This document shows, piece by piece, positions 17,545 through 27,306 of a DNA stretch of 64,000 bases (position 1 is its first letter; each line of letters starts with the position of its first letter). The notes beneath the pieces were generated by a model. The model did no database searches, was not told the DNA's origin, and worked only from the letters and a program-made list of their open reading frames with translations. The position numbers were made by a program, and so were the translations under genes. Source of the stretch: Variovorax sp. Root318D1 (GTDB lineage Bacteria; Pseudomonadota; Gammaproteobacteria; Burkholderiales; Burkholderiaceae_C); assembly GCF_001424835.1 (NCBI RefSeq), contig NZ_LMCQ01000019.1, positions 45,011 through 109,010 on the forward strand, in the 5' to 3' direction.

Positions 17545-18853
17545 GGTTGTCTCCCTGCTGGGCCCGCGCCAGTGATTGGCGGAAGCGCGTGATCTTGGGC
17601 GAATGCGGCGCGATGCCAAGCGAAACCCATCGATCGCGTTCCTCGCCATCGGGCGACACAATCGGTTCGTAGCGGTAAAGCTCCTGCATCGCGACGACGT
17701 TGTCGTTGACGCCGGTGACTTCACTCAGCGAGATGATTCGACGCTGGCCACCTGAAAGACGCCCGATCTGCACAATGAAATCGATGGCATTGGCGATCTG
17801 CCGGCGCAGGCTCACTTCACTGCCTTGATAGCCGGCAAAGCCCGCGAGCATCTCGAGCCGGTAGAGGCATTCGCGCGGCGAGCTGGCGTGGATGGTGCCC
17901 ATCGAGCCTTCGTGGCCCGTGTTCATGGCCTGCATCATCTCGATGACTTCGGCGCCGCGCACTTCGCCCACGATGATGCGGTCCGGCCGCATGCGCAAGC
18001 TGTTGCGCAGCAGGTCGCGGATTGACACCACGCCCGTGCCGTCGAATCCGCCGGGGCGGCTTTCGAGCCGGACGACGTGGCTGGTGCCGAGCGACAGCTC
18101 CGCCGTGTCTTCAATGGTGATGACACGCTCGCGCGTGGGAATGAAGGTTGCGAGCGCGTTGAGCAGCGAGGTTTTTCCCGAGCTGGTGCCGCCGCTCACG
18201 AGGATGTTGCAGCGCGCACGCACGGCAATCTCCAGCAACTGCGCCATGCCAGCATCGAAGGTGCCGAGCTTCACCAGATCGGCCGGCGTGAGCGGCTCCT
18301 TGCGGAACTTTCGAATGGAAACCGAGAGTCCGTCGATTGCCAGTGGCTCGATGATCACGTTGATGCGGCCGCCGTCCGGCAGCCGCGCGTCGACCATCGG
18401 GTTGGATTCGTCGAGCCGGCGGCCGAGCGGCGCGAGGATACGGCGCACGATGCGCATCACGTGCTCCGCATCGGCGAAGCGCACCGTCTCTCGCTCCAAC
18501 ATGCCGTGACGCGAAACGTATACGTTCTGGTAGCCGTTGATCAGAATGTCTTCGACGGCGGGATCGTTGAGCAAGTCTTCCAGCGGCCCGAAGCCTGCAA
18601 GCTCCTTGGTGAGTGCGTCGGAGATGAGTTGCATCTCCCGGTCGTTGATCGGCACACGGCGCAGCCGGACGAAGCTGTCGACCTCCAGTTCGACGAACTG
18701 CTGAATCGAGGCGCGCGACCAGCGCCCGAATTCCGCGCCGAGCTCTTCGATGCGGCTCAGCAGATGGTCGTGCGTCCAGCTCTTGATGTCCTGGAACTGC
18801 TGGGAATTGGTGAACGCCTGGTCGTCGTCGGCGAATTCGAGATCGTTGGACAT
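17537..18853 (-). CDS. cpaF: TadA/CpaF pilus assembly ATPase
   Basis: This 438-residue secretion ATPase of the VirB11/CpaF family has an N-terminal helical domain, then the core with Walker A (SGGTSSGKTS), an Asp box, ITIEDTAEL, Walker B-like IIVGEVRGAE and the His box GHEGSMGTIHA. It is intact and of family-typical length. It powers Flp pilus assembly, and possibly disassembly, at the inner membrane. Confidence 0.96.
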   Translation of the reverse strand: MSNDLEFADDDQAFTNSQQFQDIKSWTHDHLLSRIEELGAEFGRWSRASIQQFVELEVDSFVRLRRVPINDREMQLISDALTKELAGFGPLEDLLNDPAVEDILINGYQNVYVSRHGMLERETVRFADAEHVMRIVRRILAPLGRRLDESNPMVDARLPDGGRINVIIEPLAIDGLSVSIRKFRKEPLTPADLVKLGTFDAGMAQLLEIAVRARCNILVSGGTSSGKTSLLNALATFIPTRERVITIEDTAELSLGTSHVVRLESRPGGFDGTGVVSIRDLLRNSLRMRPDRIIVGEVRGAEVIEMMQAMNTGHEGSMGTIHASSPRECLYRLEMLAGFAGYQGSEVSLRRQIANAIDFIVQIGRLSGGQRRIISLSEVTGVNDNVVAMQELYRYEPIVSPDGEERDRWVSLGIAPHSPKITRFRQSLARAQQGDNRG

Positions 18854-18862
18854 AGGGGCGGT

Positions 18863-20143
18863 TCAACCTTGACTAGAGCTTTTCCAGAATCCGGAAATTT
18901 GCGAAATTCGCGCCGCCCAAGGGGATTGCGCCGGCGGCTGGCCTGCTTCGGACATGTATTCCTGGTTCAGTCCGCGTGCGAGGCCGGATACGGCTTGCGA
19001 ATACGCGTCGTTGCGCGCGGTGCGCACCAGCATTTCGCCGCGGCTCGCGGCCGCCAGCAGTTGCGTGGCGCGTGCCGGTACAACATGGTGCAGCGGCAGT
19101 TCGAGCCGCTCCGCAATGTCCTTGGCCGGCAGCCCGACTTGGGTGTCGAATTTGTTGACCACGAGCGACAGCCGATCGGTCTCGATGCCGCGCGTGCGCA
19201 GTTCCTTGAGCATGTTCGCGGTGGAGACGATCGCGCCGATGCTCTGGTCGCACACAACCCAACTGCGCTGGGCTGCCTTCACGGTCTGCGCCACAAAATC
19301 AAGGGTCGAGAAACCGCCAAGGTCGGCGATCTGGAAATCGAAGAAATCGCCGAGCCGCTTGATCAGTGCCACCGAGTCCGCATGCGATATCTCGCGCACC
19401 TGCGCGAGACTCGCCGGCAGTGGAAGCACGGCGACGCCACTCGTGTGGTGGGCCACCGCGGTGTGCAGGAGCGTCTGGTCGAGGCGGCGCAGGTTGCGTA
19501 CGCCATCGACAAAGCTGAAGCCGCTTTGGGTGTCGAGATACAGAAGGCCGTCGCGTGCGGGCAGCCCGAGATCGAGCAACGCAACTCCGCGGCGCGTGTT
19601 GCGAGCATGAGAAGGTGCGGCCGCTTGGGACGGCTGGTCGTTGAGCATCAGTGCCAGACTCGCCGCGAGGGTTGTCACGCCAATGCCCGGACGAGCGCCA
19701 AGCAGGGCAAGCGTGCATCCGCGGGTGCGGCTTTGCAGGCTGCTTTGACGATCGAGCAGCTTGCGCAGCGTATTGATCGCATCGGTCGGCGGTGCGTTCA
19801 TATCGACGAAATCGTCTACGCCTGCGCGCAGCGCGGCGAGCATGGAAGCCGGCTCGGCCGAAACGCCAGTTGCAAGTACCGGCAGCGTGGGCCACTCGCG
19901 CTTGAGGCGCTGGTGAAGTTCGCTTGCCGCAGTGGCGTGGTCCCCCGAGAAATCGAGAAAGACTGCCGCGGGGCTGAGCATGGCGATGCGCTCGTCGATC
20001 GCTTTGGCTTCAGGTGGAAGGATCACCACCGCACCCAGTCGGCCGAGCGCGTCGGTCAGCCAGGTGACATGGCTGCTGTTCGGCGATGCGAAGAGATAGG
20101 TCTCCGCACCGGTCTCCGGGAGGTTGTCGCGTGGAGCGTTCAT
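18863..20143 (-). CDS. cpaE: TadZ/CpaE-like localisation ATPase
   Basis: This 426-residue protein has an N-terminal atypical receiver domain (about residues 10-130, with AAVFLDFSG in the phospho-site area) and a C-terminal ParA/MinD-like ATPase. The deviant Walker A reads RPGIGVTTLA, with no lysine at the usual KGG position, as in other CpaE proteins. It positions the Tad machine at the cell pole. ATG at 20143 is preferred over an upstream in-frame ATG because the conserved sequence begins there. Confidence 0.9.
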   Translation of the reverse strand: MNAPRDNLPETGAETYLFASPNSSHVTWLTDALGRLGAVVILPPEAKAIDERIAMLSPAAVFLDFSGDHATAASELHQRLKREWPTLPVLATGVSAEPASMLAALRAGVDDFVDMNAPPTDAINTLRKLLDRQSSLQSRTRGCTLALLGARPGIGVTTLAASLALMLNDQPSQAAAPSHARNTRRGVALLDLGLPARDGLLYLDTQSGFSFVDGVRNLRRLDQTLLHTAVAHHTSGVAVLPLPASLAQVREISHADSVALIKRLGDFFDFQIADLGGFSTLDFVAQTVKAAQRSWVVCDQSIGAIVSTANMLKELRTRGIETDRLSLVVNKFDTQVGLPAKDIAERLELPLHHVVPARATQLLAAASRGEMLVRTARNDAYSQAVSGLARGLNQEYMSEAGQPPAQSPWAARISQISGFWKSSSQG

Positions 20144-20178
20144 GGCATCGGCCGCAGGTTTTGCATAGCTCGCTTCTG

Positions 20179-21546
20179 TCAACGCGAGAACCCCGGCACA
20201 GTCGTGCCTGAAGCTGGCCCCAGCAGATGCGCGCGCCACACGGGGCCATCGCGTTGCTCGGCACCACCCGGAAGGTACGGACCAAGATCCGTGCCGCGCG
20301 CAATGGGCTTCACCAGATGCGGCGTGACAAGGATCACCAGCTCCTTCTCGCTCATCTGATATTTGTTCTGCTTGAAGAAGGTTCCGAGCACCGGGATGTC
20401 GCCGAGCAATGGAACCTTGTCGGCGTTCGAAGTCGTGGTGCGGCTCACCAGCCCGCCGATGATGAAACTCTCGCCGTCGCCGAGTTCGACCGTGGTGTCG
20501 GCTCGGCGCGTGCTGATGGCGGGCACCGCGACACCGCCAATGCTGAGCGAGTTGGTGTAGTCCAGGTCGCTGGCTTCGGGGGCTACCTTGAGCACGATGC
20601 GGTCGTTCGACAGCACGGTGGGCGTGAGCGTGAGGCCGATGCCGAACGGCTTGTATTCGATGCTCGTGGTGCCGAGGCCCTGGGGAGCGGGCACGGGCAG
20701 TTCGCCGCCGGCCAGGAAGCTTGCGCTCTGGCCCGACAGCGCCACCAGCGTCGGTTCCGCAAGCACGCGGGCCATGCCGTTGCCTTCGAGGAAACCGACG
20801 TTCAGGCCGATACCGGCCTTGCCGAAGTTGAACAGCAGGCTGAAGGCTTGGGCGAGCGGATTGTTGTGCTCACCGCTGATCGAGCCGTCACTACTGAATG
20901 CTGTGGAACGCAGCGACGACGGCGTGAACACGCCAAAGCTGAACCCGTTGGAGTTTGCGCGGGTGCTGAAGATGTTGAGGCCGGCCTGCTTGAGCACGCT
21001 GCGGTTGAACTCGACGATCTTGACTTCGACCTGCACGGTGTTGCTCCGTACGTTGACAACGGAGCGGTCGATCAGTGCCGACTTTTCTCCGCCGGCGGCC
21101 ATCGCCGCATCGCGCGCTTCCTGGTGCGCAGCCATGCTGTTGAGCGAGCCGGAAAGCGTGGAGGCGCGGCGCCGCACTTCGAGCGCGTAGACCGTGGCGG
21201 TCGACTGCCCTTTTTCCCAGACCATGAGCGTGGTCCGCCCCGCAGCCTTGCCGGTGACGATGAGGCGCGCGGCCGGCGAGTTGGGCGATTGGCGGGTGAG
21301 CGCGACACCGGCTACCGTCTCGTCGGCAATGGCCATGCGCTCGATGCCTTTGCTGATCAGCAATTCCTTTTGCGTGCCTGCGTCGATCCGCAGTTGAAGT
21401 GCGGGGCGAAGAGACGTCGCCTCTGCCGGATCTGCGGCTGCGGAGACCACAGGCCAGACGCCCGAGGCCAGCAGGCACAGCGCCGCGAGTACTGGACGCA
21501 GAGGACGTACCGAACCGGCTGTTTTCGCGCGAAGGGCGATCGTCAT
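20179..21546 (-). CDS. cpaC: CpaC/RcpA secretin
   Basis: This 455-residue protein has a signal peptide, an N-terminal BON/pilus-type domain and a secretin domain with the typical VALSGQSASFLAGGELPVP region and the ITPHLVKP end (here VTPHLVKPI). It forms the outer-membrane pore for the Flp pilus. I chose ATG at 21546 because a GGAAA site lies 8 bases upstream; the earlier in-frame ATG at 21573 has none. Confidence 0.94.
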   Translation of the reverse strand: MTIALRAKTAGSVRPLRPVLAALCLLASGVWPVVSAAADPAEATSLRPALQLRIDAGTQKELLISKGIERMAIADETVAGVALTRQSPNSPAARLIVTGKAAGRTTLMVWEKGQSTATVYALEVRRRASTLSGSLNSMAAHQEARDAAMAAGGEKSALIDRSVVNVRSNTVQVEVKIVEFNRSVLKQAGLNIFSTRANSNGFSFGVFTPSSLRSTAFSSDGSISGEHNNPLAQAFSLLFNFGKAGIGLNVGFLEGNGMARVLAEPTLVALSGQSASFLAGGELPVPAPQGLGTTSIEYKPFGIGLTLTPTVLSNDRIVLKVAPEASDLDYTNSLSIGGVAVPAISTRRADTTVELGDGESFIIGGLVSRTTTSNADKVPLLGDIPVLGTFFKQNKYQMSEKELVILVTPHLVKPIARGTDLGPYLPGGAEQRDGPVWRAHLLGPASGTTVPGFSR

Positions 21547-21594
21547 GGTGTTCGTTTCCTGCGTGGCGTGCATGGGCGGGCCACTTGTTGCTGA

Positions 21595-22581
21595 TCAGTA
21601 GTTGATGGTTTCGCTGCGGTCGCCGCGAATGACTTCGACCTTCAGTGCCCCGCGGGAGTCGCTGGTGCGAGCTGTCGAAGGCCGTACGGCAGCGATGCCC
21701 GGCGTGCGCGAGGCGCCCGGCTTGCCGCCGGTCACGAAATCTGCCGTGGTGATGCCGGCTTGAGCGCGGTCCAAACCTTCCAATGGAGGGCGGCGCGGCT
21801 CCCCGGCTTTGGGCGGAGATGGTTGCAGGGCGGTGGGCAACTCGGCAAAGAGCTTCGGATCGGGTTCCGACATATCGGTGGGGTTGCGCAGCGCCAGCAG
21901 CAAGCGACCGCTGTTCTCGGCGAGCGTGAGCCGGTTGATGTCGTCCACTGGCACCGCGAGCACGGCGGTCCGGGCCGGCTCGGCACGCTGGGCCTGTTGC
22001 GCGGAGCCGTTCTTGTCCATCTTGGAAGGCAGGCCATCGACGGAGGCGCTGCCGTAGGCCAGCACGCGTTTGCGCGACAGGAGCAGGCGCGCCTGGCTGC
22101 GGTCGATGTCCTTGGCGTCGGACTTGAGCATCAGGAACACGTCGACGAAGTCACCGGGTTGAACCTTGTTGCCCACACCCATGATCTCGTCGGCCTTGAT
22201 GGCGACCGCACGCTCGCCTTCGGTGACGCGCAGGGCAAGACCCGAAACAAGCTGGCCTTGAAGAAGCGGTGTGCCTTCGCCCAGATCCATCACGGGCACA
22301 CGCCCGGCGAGCGGTCCGGTTTCCTGGAAGGCGCCCACTGGATTGATCGTCAGGCGTTCGATGCGAAGCGCATCGGCCGGGATGGGCTGGCCCGCAGGAA
22401 GCGGCTTGGCCGCTACGACCACGGGAAATGTCTGGGCTTGCGGGGCCTTGCTGGGAGCGGCGGCAGAGGGGGCGACCGCGACTGGCGTTGGAGGCTGGCG
22501 GCTGAGCATCCATGCGTAGCCGCCGAGCGCGAGAGCCAGGAGCACGAGGACGGCGGCGATGATTTTGGTGAGATTGATCAT
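21595..22581 (-). CDS. cpaB: CpaB/RcpC pilus assembly protein
   Basis: This 328-residue protein has one N-terminal transmembrane helix, a Pro/Ala linker, then a SAF/antifreeze-like domain (VVVAAKPLPAGQPIPADALR), followed by the RcpC domain with VQPGDFVDVFLML. It lies in the periplasm and assists secretin and pilus assembly. The ATG at 22581 directly precedes the membrane helix. Confidence 0.92.
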   Translation of the reverse strand: MINLTKIIAAVLVLLALALGGYAWMLSRQPPTPVAVAPSAAAPSKAPQAQTFPVVVAAKPLPAGQPIPADALRIERLTINPVGAFQETGPLAGRVPVMDLGEGTPLLQGQLVSGLALRVTEGERAVAIKADEIMGVGNKVQPGDFVDVFLMLKSDAKDIDRSQARLLLSRKRVLAYGSASVDGLPSKMDKNGSAQQAQRAEPARTAVLAVPVDDINRLTLAENSGRLLLALRNPTDMSEPDPKLFAELPTALQPSPPKAGEPRRPPLEGLDRAQAGITTADFVTGGKPGASRTPGIAAVRPSTARTSDSRGALKVEVIRGDRSETINY

Positions 22582-22665
22582 GGGCGGCGAACTGAAGGAG
22601 GGGAGCAAGCGATCATTGAGAGAGTGATGAAGGGCCTGCGAGACGGTCAGAGTTGGCTGCTGTGG

Positions 22666-23160
22666 CTAACTCTCTCGCCCCCAAACCATCCACGCCGCAG
22701 CGGCCATAGCCAAATAGGCCGCGTAAGGAATGATGCGAATCCGGCGCGGTGGAACGCCCGATCTGGAGTCGCGCGAAGGCCCGACGAGCATCGAGCTAAG
22801 TCGCGGAAAAATGGGCAAATCTCTTAGGTTTCGCCAAAGAACTGCGTGGGCGAAAGCCAGCAGGCTCGCCACGACCCAGATCGGTATCAAGTCCGACAAA
22901 CCGACCCACAACCCCAAGGCGCCTGCGAACTTCACGTCGCCTGCTCCCATGAGGTCGGTGGCATAGAAAAGCAGCAAAAACCCGAAGCCCACCGCAGCGC
23001 CCAAGCCGGCTTCAGACCAACCGATGTCGAATGGCTGAGAGGTGGCGAGTGCCGCCAGTGCGAAGGCACCCCCGAATAACACCAGCCAGTTTGGGATTCG
23101 GCGCTCGCGAAGGTCATAGACGATGGCAAGAACGAGCCACAGCAGGAACGCGAGCGCCAC
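22666..23160 (-). CDS. cpaA: CpaA/TadV prepilin peptidase
   Basis: This 164-residue protein consists of membrane helices with the two catalytic aspartates of the A24 family: the first in IVYDLRERRIPNW and the second in MGAGDVKFAGALG (GxGD motif). It cleaves the Flp and TadE prepilin leaders. The start is a GTG at 23160 with a weak ribosome site, 12 bases after flp, so reinitiation from flp translation is plausible. Confidence 0.93.
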   Translation of the reverse strand: MALAFLLWLVLAIVYDLRERRIPNWLVLFGGAFALAALATSQPFDIGWSEAGLGAAVGFGFLLLFYATDLMGAGDVKFAGALGLWVGLSDLIPIWVVASLLAFAHAVLWRNLRDLPIFPRLSSMLVGPSRDSRSGVPPRRIRIIPYAAYLAMAAAAWMVWGRES

Positions 23161-23172
23161 GAATTGAAGCCC

Positions 23173-23367
23173 TTATGATCCCGCGCCTGCCGGTGTACCT
23201 GCTGCCGTGATCGCGGTGTCGATCTTCTGAAAAATAACGCCGAGCTTTGTGCCAATTCCAGGAAGGAAGGAAATGATCGCAACCGAAATCAACCCCGCAA
23301 TAATCCCATATTCAATTGCAGTCGCGCCTTCTTCGTCGCGCAGAAACCGAGTAATAGAGCTGAGCAT
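23173..23367 (-). CDS. flp: Flp-type major pilin
   Basis: This 64-residue Flp prepilin has a short basic leader, a Gly-Ala cleavage site within EEGATAIEYG, the essential Glu and the Flp motif EYGIIAGLISVAII, then a short Gly/Ala tail. It is the pilus subunit. It is first in the tad operon, with an AAAGGGTAA ribosome site and a 419-bp control region upstream. Confidence 0.96.
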   Translation of the reverse strand: MLSSITRFLRDEEGATAIEYGIIAGLISVAIISFLPGIGTKLGVIFQKIDTAITAAGTPAGAGS

Positions 23368-23786
23368 GATTTACCCTTTAAAGATTGTTAACAACGGTGA
23401 CGAACGTGTTGGATGTTATACGGCGTAACTCCGTGTATCAACCGGAGGAACGCCCAGGGGTGACAGCATCCTGTGTTCGTCACGGCATGTATGCACGAAT
23501 ACGGCCAGCCTGTCCGTTGCCTAGTGCGGCTCCTGAATCCCAGAGGATGATTAACAGTTGGCAACGATTTTTCCCTCTGTTAACAGAGGTACCCATCCCA
23601 TGAATGTGGGAGGTCGTTACGGGGCCGCACGGAACGCTCATGCGGACGGTGTTACGGGAACAAATGCGTTACGTGTTACGTACCATCTGCGGAGTGCGTT
23701 GAAATGTAACGGCCAAGTTCGGGCCGATAACTGCGTAAAAAATCACGGATTTTGGGCAGTGACCCCCCTAACAGGAGGGACGAAAG
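23368..23786. promoter_or_regulatory. Control region upstream of flp
   Basis: These 419 bases carry no supported gene and are less GC-rich than the surroundings. GTTAC occurs at 23616-23620, 23651-23655, 23668-23672 and 23675-23679, and the complement GTAAC at 23425-23429 and 23706-23710. I could not find a convincing sigma54 -24/-12 pair on the minus strand. The density of boxes suggests binding sites for a dedicated regulator of the tad operon. Confidence 0.5.
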
Positions 23787-25208
23787 TCAGGTTCCGCTCA
23801 GGATTTCTTCGTGAAAGAGCTTCCACTCGCTGCCTTGGCGCAGCCAGTACTGGCGCCGGGTGCGCCCGCTCTTTTCGCCTTCGAAGACTTCTCCGAAGGT
23901 GGCGACCATGGTTTCGTCGCCGTCGCGCCATTGCAGATACGACATGTCCTTGAATTGGACACGCTTGCCTCGCGCGTATTCCACTTCGTCGTGGAGCACT
24001 GCAAATCCTTCAATGGACTTTTTATTATTGTTCCGCTGGAATTCCGGCAAATAGAATTTCTTTAATTGCGCTTCATTGCCATTGGCGCGTGCATCTTTCC
24101 AGGCGGCGAGGGCGCTGGCGAACGACTGGGCTTCTTTTTCGGCTTGCGGTTGGGAGACCCATTGCAGGCTGCGCGCCGTGACCACGGGCGTGGCGCCGAT
24201 CTGCACCTTGCGAAGAAGCTGTTTCAGGTCGGGGTTGGCCATGACGACGCAACCGTCGCTGGCCAGCGGCGCGCGCGCAAACTGCTGGGGCGGAGTGCCG
24301 TGCAGCCAGATACCGCCGCCGGTCTTGCCGCGCCGCACGTCGTACGGATTCGGGTAATTGATGGGAAGCGCGCCGGCGCCGTAGAAGTCGCGCAGCGACT
24401 TCGGGTCGAGGTTGCTGGTGATGTAGTACACGCCGAGCGGCGTACGCGCGTCGCCTTCCGCGACCTTGTCGATGCCCGACTTGCCGACCGACACGTAGTA
24501 GTCGGCCACCAGCTGCAGCCCCTTGTCGGAGTTCTCAAGCAGGTAGAGCCGCGAACGCGAGGCGTCGACCGCAATGGCATAGCGGCTGCGCGTGGACAGG
24601 GCCAGGAACTGCGACGGCACGGTGCCGGCCGGCGGCCTCTCGCGCAGGGCTTGCAGGCGCCGTTGCGATTCGTCGCGAAGCTCGGCCATGGCCGGATCGC
24701 TGCGCATGCGTGCGATGCCCGAGGCGTCGGAGAAGGCGTGCGCGGGTGGTACCTGGGTTGCGAGCAGGTCGGCGTAGACCAGCTGGGCCAGCTGAAAGTT
24801 GGGGTAGTCGCGCACGAGGTCGCGGGCCTTGGCGAGCGCGGGCCGCGCCTGGCCGCGGCCGAACAGTTCGTAGACTGCAATCAGGCGGGCCTCGGCGCCA
24901 TTGGCTGGCTGAAGGGCGGCCGAAGATGCAGCCGCCCTGCGCGGCGTGGATCTGCTTGCCGCGCTTGCGGTTCCTGCGCCAGCGGTCTTTTTTGCCCGGG
25001 GCTTCGCTTCCCTGGCGGCCTGGTGTGTCGGTCGGCTGCCGTTGGCCTTCGACCTCGCGGTGGTACCGCTGGGCTTGGTCGACGCATCGGACGAGCCAGG
25101 CGCCGTCAGCAAAAGGACCGACGCCGCCAGGAGCGCCGCAAGCATGATCCCGCTGCGCGGGAACGGAGCGTTCTTCGGAAGCCGGCCGCGCCGGACGATG
25201 TCCGCCAC
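23787..25208 (-). CDS. L,D-transpeptidase with NTF2-like C-terminal domain
   Basis: This 473-residue protein starts with GTG overlapping the upstream stop by one base. It has a signal peptide, an Ala/Lys/Ser-rich linker, a helical/TPR-like region, then a YkuD catalytic domain (about residues 210-340) with the motif WLHGTP...SDGCVVM, where Cys is the nucleophile. A C-terminal NTF2/SnoaL-like domain follows (about residues 360-473), as in Cds6-domain L,D-transpeptidases. It acts in the periplasm on peptidoglycan, either crosslinking or attaching proteins. It is co-transcribed with the next gene. Confidence 0.9.
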   Translation of the reverse strand: MADIVRRGRLPKNAPFPRSGIMLAALLAASVLLLTAPGSSDASTKPSGTTARSKANGSRPTHQAAREAKPRAKKTAGAGTASAASRSTPRRAAASSAALQPANGAEARLIAVYELFGRGQARPALAKARDLVRDYPNFQLAQLVYADLLATQVPPAHAFSDASGIARMRSDPAMAELRDESQRRLQALRERPPAGTVPSQFLALSTRSRYAIAVDASRSRLYLLENSDKGLQLVADYYVSVGKSGIDKVAEGDARTPLGVYYITSNLDPKSLRDFYGAGALPINYPNPYDVRRGKTGGGIWLHGTPPQQFARAPLASDGCVVMANPDLKQLLRKVQIGATPVVTARSLQWVSQPQAEKEAQSFASALAAWKDARANGNEAQLKKFYLPEFQRNNNKKSIEGFAVLHDEVEYARGKRVQFKDMSYLQWRDGDETMVATFGEVFEGEKSGRTRRQYWLRQGSEWKLFHEEILSGT

Positions 25209-26395
25209 TACCCTCCGACGCTTTCCTTGCGAATTTGCCATTGGTTGCCGGAGCGCTGCAGCTCCAGTGTCTTGCGGCTCGAGATGTTGAGGTTGTCGGC
25301 GCGATAGATCTGGCGGAACTTGGCGGTTGCGGTTTGTCCGTTGACGTTGATCGCCAGGTTCTCCAGATTCACGCTGATGCTCGACTTGCCGACGATGCGC
25401 GCGCGGCGTTCTTCTTCCCAGCTCTTTCGGCTTTGTCCGCCGCCGGGATTGAACTCGGGGCCGTAGGCGCCAAGGTAGCGCTCCATGTCCTGCGAAGCCC
25501 ATGCGGCGGCCCATCCGCGCACGGCCGATTCCACCTCGGCCGTCGAGCCAGGCGTTGCTGCCGCCGCCGCCGCGGATGCAGGTGTGGATGCAGATGCGGA
25601 TGGCATCGAAGCCTCGGGCGCCTTTGCCACCACCACCGGCGGCGGTGCCGGTGGCACAGGCGTCGGCGCTGCCACGGGTGCGGGTGCTGCTGCCGCCTTC
25701 ACTGGCGCAGGTGCGGGTGCAGGCACAGGAGCTGGGGAGGGCGATGGGGCAGCAGCCGCCTTCGCGACAGGCGCGGGCGCAGCAGCGGGTGCAGCAGTCT
25801 TTGCGACAGGCGCAGCCGCCACCGCCGTCGCCGCGGATTTGCCGCCCACCGGTGCCGGGGTGAACAAGGTGCGGATCACCGCCAGCTTGGGTTGCACCGC
25901 CGTGTTGTTCTGGTCGAGTTGCAATGCCTTGCTGTAGGCCTGGCTGGCCAGCCGCGCGTACACGTCGCCCAGGTTCTCTTGCGCCGTGGCATAGCTCGGG
26001 TTGGTGCGAATCGCGCTCTCGAGCGCGCCGCGTGCCTTGTCGAACTGGTTCTGGCTCGCATAGATCACCGCAAGGTTGTTGTACGGCTCGGGCAGCTCGG
26101 GCGCGTCCTGCGTCAACTGCGTGAAGGCGGCAATGGCTTCGGTCCGCTTGCCTGTATCCAACTGGATCACGCCCTTCAGGAAGCGCATCTGCGGATCCTT
26201 CGGCCTGTCCTTCAGGAAAGCGTCGGCGCGTGACATGGCCTCGTCGAGCTTGCCGGCTTGCATGAGCCGATCGACCTCGTCGTGCTCCACCGCAGCAAGC
26301 GCGGGCAGTGCCATGCCGCAGGCAGTGGCCAGGAGCAGGGCACGCACGGTGGGGGAAAAGCCGAAACGGGCGCGCGACAGTGGGCTCTTGGGCAT
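25208..26395 (-). CDS. TPR protein with NTF2-like C-terminal domain
   Basis: This 395-residue exported protein has a signal peptide ending near ALPALAAVE, then TPR repeats (about residues 30-150), including LPEPYNNLAVIYASQNQFDKA. A very long Ala/Pro/Val-rich linker (about residues 165-280) precedes an NTF2-like domain resembling the C-terminus of its L,D-transpeptidase neighbour. ATG at 26395 is chosen because the signal peptide starts there. It is probably a partner or scaffold of that enzyme. The linker DNA is strongly biased to GCN/CCN codons. Confidence 0.85.
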   Translation of the reverse strand: MPKSPLSRARFGFSPTVRALLLATACGMALPALAAVEHDEVDRLMQAGKLDEAMSRADAFLKDRPKDPQMRFLKGVIQLDTGKRTEAIAAFTQLTQDAPELPEPYNNLAVIYASQNQFDKARGALESAIRTNPSYATAQENLGDVYARLASQAYSKALQLDQNNTAVQPKLAVIRTLFTPAPVGGKSAATAVAAAPVAKTAAPAAAPAPVAKAAAAPSPSPAPVPAPAPAPVKAAAAPAPVAAPTPVPPAPPPVVVAKAPEASMPSASASTPASAAAAAATPGSTAEVESAVRGWAAAWASQDMERYLGAYGPEFNPGGGQSRKSWEEERRARIVGKSSISVNLENLAINVNGQTATAKFRQIYRADNLNISSRKTLELQRSGNQWQIRKESVGG

Positions 26396-26580
26396 TGCGG
26401 ACGAGGCCTCGGTGGGGAAAGGGTAATGCGGCACCGATTGTAAATGCGCGCGTAACCTTTGGACACGATACGGAACTGTTTCATCCGCCTCCGGCGGCTC
26501 CTGCTCCTGTTGCGGAATGAGTCCAGCAAAAGTCGCTGATTTCCTCCTGCTGAAGGCGCAAGTGCCGAACAATCTTCAGA

Positions 26581-27306
26581 TTAAGGCATCCAACCGTAGG
26601 AAGAAAGCGGCGTGGGCAAAGCGATGGAATTCGCGGCATTGGTCATTGCCAACTGCGATACTTTTCTGCGTCGTTTGAAATGCGCCGTGCCAAGCGCCGG
26701 GCGATGATCGATGCCCGCGTTCAGCGTGGCGCAGTTCCAATGCCAGTCCTCGTAGCCATAGCCGAGTTGCAGGTTGGTCGCTGCGAACGGGTGGCGCCTG
26801 AAAATATCGGTCGCCGCGAAGGCCATTGCGTCCCAATAATTGTTGAAGCGCAGAAAGTCCGGATCGAAGATGGCGCTCCGCGAGTCGATATGCCACCAGA
26901 GTAGCCGCTGTTCTCCAAAGACAATATTCACTTCCGAATGAGCTACGGTCACTTCGGGCTCATCGGCGCAGAGCTGGTGCGCTGCAACCAGCCAGTTGGG
27001 AGACCATAGATCGTCCCCGTCGAGAAACGAGGTAAAAATGCCATTGGCCGCCGCGACAGCTGAATTGCGCGCCAAGCCGGGGTCGCCATGATCGGTCACC
27101 ACGATCTCGTAGCGGGATTCGACACTTGCAAACTGCAACCGCGTTGCAGCGTCCGGGCGATCCAGCACGATCATGCCTTCCACTTCGAGTCCAGCATCCC
27201 GTGCCAGACCGATCGCGCGTTCGAAGCTGGTCAACGCGGGTCCTGCCAGCAACCCTTCCTTGTGACCGTTCAGCACGGCAGTGATGTCGATGTTGCGGTT
27301 GTTCAT
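26581..27306 (-). CDS. Glycosyltransferase family 2 protein
   Basis: This 241-residue GT-A protein has a short start leading into ITAVLNGHKEG, a variable sugar-nucleotide region, and the FLDGDDLWSPNWL motif with the DxD metal site. A C-terminal acceptor region contains GYGYEDWHWNC, with ED as the likely catalytic base. It is the last gene of the glycan operon and overlaps the giant glycosyltransferase by ATGA. The sugar donor and acceptor cannot be told. Confidence 0.88.
   Translation of the reverse strand: MNNRNIDITAVLNGHKEGLLAGPALTSFERAIGLARDAGLEVEGMIVLDRPDAATRLQFASVESRYEIVVTDHGDPGLARNSAVAAANGIFTSFLDGDDLWSPNWLVAAHQLCADEPEVTVAHSEVNIVFGEQRLLWWHIDSRSAIFDPDFLRFNNYWDAMAFAATDIFRRHPFAATNLQLGYGYEDWHWNCATLNAGIDHRPALGTAHFKRRRKVSQLAMTNAANSIALPTPLSSYGWMP

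Noticed and set aside
23368..23786. A sigma54 promoter for flp
   Set aside because: I searched the minus strand for a GG/GC pair with correct spacing and found none convincing.
25235..26233. A 332-codon plus-strand frame rich in Arg, Cys and His
   Set aside because: It is the complement of the Ala/Pro-rich linker of the TPR protein. Its composition is an artefact of the GC-rich antisense frame.
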